Below, piece after piece: positions 5,309 to 7,509 of a DNA stretch of 7,509 bases (position 1 is its first letter; each line of letters begins with the position of its first letter). The notes under the pieces are model-generated. The model was not told the DNA's origin and did not search any database. It was given only the letters and a program-made list of their open reading frames with translations. This stretch comes from Acidobacteriaceae bacterium (lineage in GTDB: Bacteria; Acidobacteriota; Terriglobia; Terriglobales; Acidobacteriaceae), in the NCBI GenBank assembly GCA_030044455.1, contig JASHVU010000375.1:1-7509 (forward strand), written 5' to 3'. A program made the position numbers and the translations under genes.

Positions 5309-6448
5309 TTGTTTTCGCAGGCGCAGGCTCCCGGATCGCCGCAAATTTTGACCGCTTTGAATTCCGCATTCTTGGCACAAGACGAGATCTCGCAAACCGT
5401 GACCGGGGATCCCAACCCGACGGTCGGCTTACACCCATTGCGCGTGGTGGCAATGGGCGGAGGTACAGGCCTCTCGACCCTTTTGCGGGGACTGCGCCGG
5501 CACGTAGCAGCTGCCGGGCAAAGCGTGGGTGAATCCCCTGCCATCTCAGACCTGGCCGCCGTCGTGACGGTTACCGATGACGGGGGATCGTCGGGTCGGC
5601 TTCGCCAGGATTTCAATATGCTTCCACCGGGCGACCTGCGCAACTGCATGGTCGCGTTGAGCGAAGAAGAAGACCTGCTCACCCGTCTCTTCACCCACCG
5701 CTTCCGCAGCGGCGACGCGCTCAAAGGCCACAACTTCGGCAACTTATTCGTCGCTGCGCTTACTGAGATCACCGGCGATTTTGCGCAGGCTGTGCAGTTG
5801 TCATCGAAGATTCTGGCCACCAGGGGGCGAATCTACCCCGCAACCACGGCCAATACCACGCTGGTGGCACAGGTTGACGATGGCGAGCTGGTACGGGGTG
5901 AAACCAATATCACAGCCAGCCGCAAGCGGATTATTGAGCTTACGCTCGATCCACCCAACCCTTCGCCGCTGCCAGAGACGCTTGAAGCCATTGAACGCGC
6001 CGACTTGATCACGGTGGGACCGGGGTCACTTTACACTTCGCTGATTACCAACCTGCTGGTGGATGGAATCCCCACCGCGCTGGCCAGCGCACGGGGATTG
6101 CGGATATACATTTGCAACCTGATGACGCAAGCCAACGAGAGCCTGGGCCTCGCAGCCTCAGAACATATCGAGCGCATCTATGAACACACCCGCGCGCCGA
6201 TCTTCGATTGTGCGCTCGTCAATATAGCTCCCTTCTCGAGCGAGACGCTGGCCCGGTATGCTGCTGAGGGGGCAACGCCGATAGTGCCCGACGTCGAACG
6301 TATCGAAACGCTGGGGGTTAAGTGCATTACCGGCAACTTTGCCAGCGAAGAAGCCGTGGTTCGCCATCATCCGGCGCGTGTGGCAAACATGCTGCTTGCG
6401 CTGGGCCAGCGGCATTCGACTCGCTCAGCCCCTGGAGACGAAAGCTGA
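5309..6448 (+). CDS. yvcK: YvcK family UDP-sugar-binding gluconeogenesis factor (CofD-like)
   Basis: Homologue of Bacillus subtilis YvcK and mycobacterial CuvA. These cytosolic proteins bind UDP-GlcNAc and are needed for envelope growth and normal shape on gluconeogenic carbon sources. The fold is that of CofD (2-phospho-L-lactate transferase), but transferase activity is not established for this branch. Motifs from the TTG start: VVAMGGGTGLSTLLRGL (46-62, glycine-rich loop), VTVTDDGGSSGRLR (86-99), PPGDLRNCMVAL (106-117), GHNFGNLFVAAL (140-151), TVGPGSLYTSLI (235-246) and ICNLMTQ (268-274). All are intact. The family core begins near residue 43, so the protein is longer at the N-terminus than usual (379 against roughly 320-340). 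TTG 5309 is the earliest start; a GTG at 5399 or a TTG at 5348 could be the real one, and none has a good ribosome binding site. The usual Firmicute neighbours rapZ and whiA are not in the window. Confidence 0.93.
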   Translation: MFSQAQAPGSPQILTALNSAFLAQDEISQTVTGDPNPTVGLHPLRVVAMGGGTGLSTLLRGLRRHVAAAGQSVGESPAISDLAAVVTVTDDGGSSGRLRQDFNMLPPGDLRNCMVALSEEEDLLTRLFTHRFRSGDALKGHNFGNLFVAALTEITGDFAQAVQLSSKILATRGRIYPATTANTTLVAQVDDGELVRGETNITASRKRIIELTLDPPNPSPLPETLEAIERADLITVGPGSLYTSLITNLLVDGIPTALASARGLRIYICNLMTQANESLGLAASEHIERIYEHTRAPIFDCALVNIAPFSSETLARYAAEGATPIVPDVERIETLGVKCITGNFASEEAVVRHHPARVANMLLALGQRHSTRSAPGDES

Positions 6449-6589
6449 ACCGTTTCTGTCAGATCGATGGCTTGATGCTTTGCAACTCCCTCGTTTCAGA
6501 AAATTTCACTTCCAAGACTCACACGGAACCTGTAAATTCCTCCCACAGGCGTATAGGAATCTGCGGGTAAGCGCTCGGGGATCTCTCCC

Positions 6590-6596
6590 AAGGAGG
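6590..6596 (+). promoter_or_regulatory. Strong ribosome binding site of the DUF3617 gene
   Basis: AAGGAGG, perfectly complementary to the 16S rRNA tail, lies 4 nt before ATG 6601 and fixes that start. It is far better than the site of any other plus-strand gene here, suggesting high translation of the secreted protein. I see no convincing -35/-10 pair in 6449-6589; read-through from yvcK is possible. Confidence 0.85.
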
Positions 6597-6600
6597 ATTT

Positions 6601-7074
6601 ATGACTATCGGTCGAGTCGGGTTAAGGGTTTGCTGTTGCCTTCTTGCATTGGCAACGGTTGCGCAGGGCCAGATGAAGCAGAAGCCTGGTCTCTATGATG
6701 TGACCGTGCAGTTGGACATGGGCATGGCGGGTGCACCACCGATGCCTCCGCGCACCTCGCAGGTGTGTGTGACGCAAGCCATGATCGATAAGTATGGCGG
6801 CGGCTACAGCAACCCACAGGCGGGGTGTCAGACGTCAAATGTGTCGGTAACGCTGACCGGCATGACCGCGACTGTGACCTGCACGGGAAGAATGAATATG
6901 ACCGGAAAGGTTCAGAGCACCTTTGTGGATGCCAACACCGTGAAAACCAAGGTGCAGATGACTATGACGACTCCGAATGGCCAGACCATGAATACGACCA
7001 TGGACTCTACGTACGTCTACAAGGGCCCTGACTGCGGCAGTGTGAAGCCGCCGCCATTGCCGGCGAGCAACTAG
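6601..7074 (+). CDS. Secreted DUF3617 family protein, Met/Thr-rich
   Basis: A 157-residue exported protein of the DUF3617 family, common in Acidobacteriota and Proteobacteria and of unknown function. The signal peptide has arginines at 5 and 9, a hydrophobic core VCCCLLALATVA (10-21) and likely cleavage after AQG (21-23). The cysteines at 11-13 are not in a lipobox, so a soluble periplasmic protein is more likely than a lipoprotein. KPGLYDVTVQLDM (28-40) is the typical opening of the mature domain, followed by a Met/Pro-rich loop (40-50) and four cysteines (56, 76, 94, 145) suited to two disulfides. The rest is beta-rich, with alternating Thr, Val and Met and twelve methionines from residue 25 on. 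The Pro-rich end (149-154) is short. The stop codon TAG is shared with the edge of the MITE-like element: TA is the target duplication and G the first base of the element. Confidence 0.88.
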   Translation: MTIGRVGLRVCCCLLALATVAQGQMKQKPGLYDVTVQLDMGMAGAPPMPPRTSQVCVTQAMIDKYGGGYSNPQAGCQTSNVSVTLTGMTATVTCTGRMNMTGKVQSTFVDANTVKTKVQMTMTTPNGQTMNTTMDSTYVYKGPDCGSVKPPPLPASN

Positions 7075-7104
7075 AGCCTGTTATGAACTTTCGCGCAGGT
7101 GTCG
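7074..7104 (+). repeat. Left terminal inverted repeat
   Basis: Outer 31 bp of the MITE-like element. Relative to the right copy it differs at position 12 (G against T), position 20 (G against C) and positions 26-27 (GT against TC). Confidence 0.78.
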
Positions 7105-7110
7105 CCGGGA

Positions 7111-7197
7111 GCCAATTTTGCCCAAATCGAGAAGCGTTGAGCGACGCATACCGGGTGTCTTCTAGCGACGAGCGACGACGAAATCGGGAAAATTGGC
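7111..7197. repeat. Subterminal inverted repeat inside the element
   Basis: GCCAATTTTGCCCAAATCG (7111-7129) and CGAAATCGGGAAAATTGGC (7179-7197) are inverted copies matching at 15 of 19 positions, including nine consecutive outer bases. A smaller pair, AGAAG (7130-7134) and CTTCT (7159-7163), continues the stem inward. The left third of the element could therefore fold into a long hairpin as RNA or single-stranded DNA. Confidence 0.6.
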
Positions 7198-7350
7198 CCC
7201 AGCCCGAAGGGTTGCGGCGCAAATCGCGCGATACTTCGTTATCGTCCTCGCCTTGGAATGGCCAAAGTCTTCGTCCTCGGCCTCCGGGGCCCGCATCGAC
7301 AGGTCTTCGTCGATGGGGTGGGCCTCGTCTGGCGCGATTTTCGCTCGCAA

Positions 7351-7381
7351 CGACGACTGCGGGAAAGTTAATAACAGGCTC
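7351..7381 (-). repeat. Right terminal inverted repeat
   Basis: Inverted partner of the left end. Read on the minus strand it starts GAGCCTGTTATTAACTTTCC. Confidence 0.78.
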
Positions 7382-7385
7382 TAGA

Positions 7386-7404
7386 ATTCTGCCAGAGGCA
7401 GAAT
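7386..7404. repeat. Perfect 8-bp hairpin after the MITE-like element
   Basis: ATTCTGCC-AGA-GGCAGAAT, a perfect stem with a 3-nt loop. Without the insertion it would lie about 11 nt after the DUF3617 stop codon, the place of a transcription terminator. No U-tract follows (GCCGTTC), so intrinsic termination is doubtful; it may protect the mRNA 3' end or mark the following gene's leader. Confidence 0.5.
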
Positions 7405-7432
7405 GCCGTTCAGAGTCGGCGCAAGGATTGCA

Positions 7433-7509
7433 GTGAGCCAGCAGCAGCCGCGCGGGCGAGGTGTGGCCGTTCTTGCCTGTCTGATGCTGCCGGCTGGAAC
7501 GGTTTTTCT
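7433..7509 (+). CDS. N-terminus of an exported protein, cut by window edge
   Basis: GTG 7433 opens a frame to the window end. Its first 25 residues look like a signal peptide: a polar, basic start SQQQPRGRG (2-10), then the hydrophobic core VAVLACLMLPAGTVF (11-25). An AAGGA (7423-7427) lies 5 nt upstream, a good ribosome binding site for a GTG start. The mature part lies outside, so no family can be named. The cysteine at 16 might mark a lipoprotein, but the surrounding VLAC falls early, inside the hydrophobic core, so an ordinary signal peptide is more likely. The main doubt is how little of the gene is visible. Confidence 0.55.
   Translation, partial: MSQQQPRGRGVAVLACLMLPAGTVF

Larger units (their letters stand above)
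7074..7381. mobile_element. 308-bp MITE-like element with terminal inverted repeats and TA duplication
   Basis: The ends match in inverted orientation. Both begin GAGCCTGTTAT, followed after one mismatch by AACTTTC and then CGCAG; 27 of 31 positions agree between 7074-7104 and the complement of 7351-7381. A TA flanks each side (7072-7073 and 7382-7383), as expected of a target duplication; because C precedes and G follows, the flanks could also be read as CTAG. The GAGCCTG ends and TA target resemble the IS5 superfamily (IS427/IS1031-type ends), which is recall, not a match. The interior has no transposase motif and only chance ORFs (for example minus strand 7162-7350, no ribosome binding site), so it would be non-autonomous. 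It fills most of the gap between the DUF3617 gene and the gene at 7433. Confidence 0.78.

Noticed and set aside
4798..5820. A 340-codon open frame on the minus strand
   Set aside because: It lies antisense to the TPR and yvcK genes, whose family motifs are clear. The translation is Arg/Ser/Pro-rich with no recognisable domain and there is no ribosome binding site.
7083..7436. Open frames inside the MITE-like element (117 codons plus strand; 62 codons minus strand at 7162-7350)
   Set aside because: Neither has a ribosome binding site nor any transposase motif, and the plus-strand frame runs out of the element across its right inverted repeat. They are better explained as chance frames in a repeat.
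1..7509. CRISPR arrays, tRNA genes, toxin-antitoxin or phage genes
   Set aside because: No regularly spaced direct repeats, no cloverleaf-like sequence and no phage or defence protein motifs were seen on either strand.

Overview
The window (7,509 bases, GC-rich by eye) looks like chromosomal DNA of a member of the Acidobacteriota, most likely a Terriglobia-type soil lineage. This is an inference from the mix of families: a DUF3617 secreted protein, a DUF6632-like four-helix membrane protein, a DUF4254 protein, and a TPR gene directly in front of a YvcK gene. No rRNA, tRNA or single-copy taxonomic marker is present to prove it.

Left part (1-2260, all minus strand). Transcription runs right to left. 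A four-helix membrane protein (1895-2260) comes first. A TetR repressor follows (1097-1717) with a textbook sigma-70 promoter and two 18-bp palindromic operators, one in the -35/-10 spacer and one over the predicted start of transcription. Close behind in the same direction are a stand-alone GyrI-like effector-binding protein (597-1064) and a SnoaL/NTF2-like protein (98-553). The short gaps (32 and 43 nt) suggest a self-regulated, ligand-responsive operon. A ribosome binding site at the very left edge points to a further minus-strand gene outside the window.

Middle (2261-4596). An ATP-grasp ligase-like gene (2468-3676, minus) and a DUF4254 gene (3982-4596, plus) diverge from a 305-nt intergenic region that holds two inverted repeats. 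One of these has a loop able to pair with upstream sequence.

Right part (4597-7509, all plus strand). A strong sigma-70-like promoter (4633-4661) precedes a TPR protein (4753-5301) and yvcK (5309-6448), seven nt apart. YvcK is the UDP-sugar-binding, CofD-fold factor that links central carbon flux to envelope growth. A secreted, methionine- and threonine-rich DUF3617 protein follows (6601-7074).

A 308-bp MITE-like element (7074-7381) with about 31-bp terminal inverted repeats and a TA duplication sits exactly on the stop codon of the DUF3617 gene. The insertion leaves the protein unchanged. Beyond it are a perfect 8-bp hairpin and the start of another exported protein (7433 onwards), cut by the window edge.

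I found no defence system, CRISPR array or autonomous transposase. The most noteworthy items are the MITE-like insertion and the double-operator TetR cassette.
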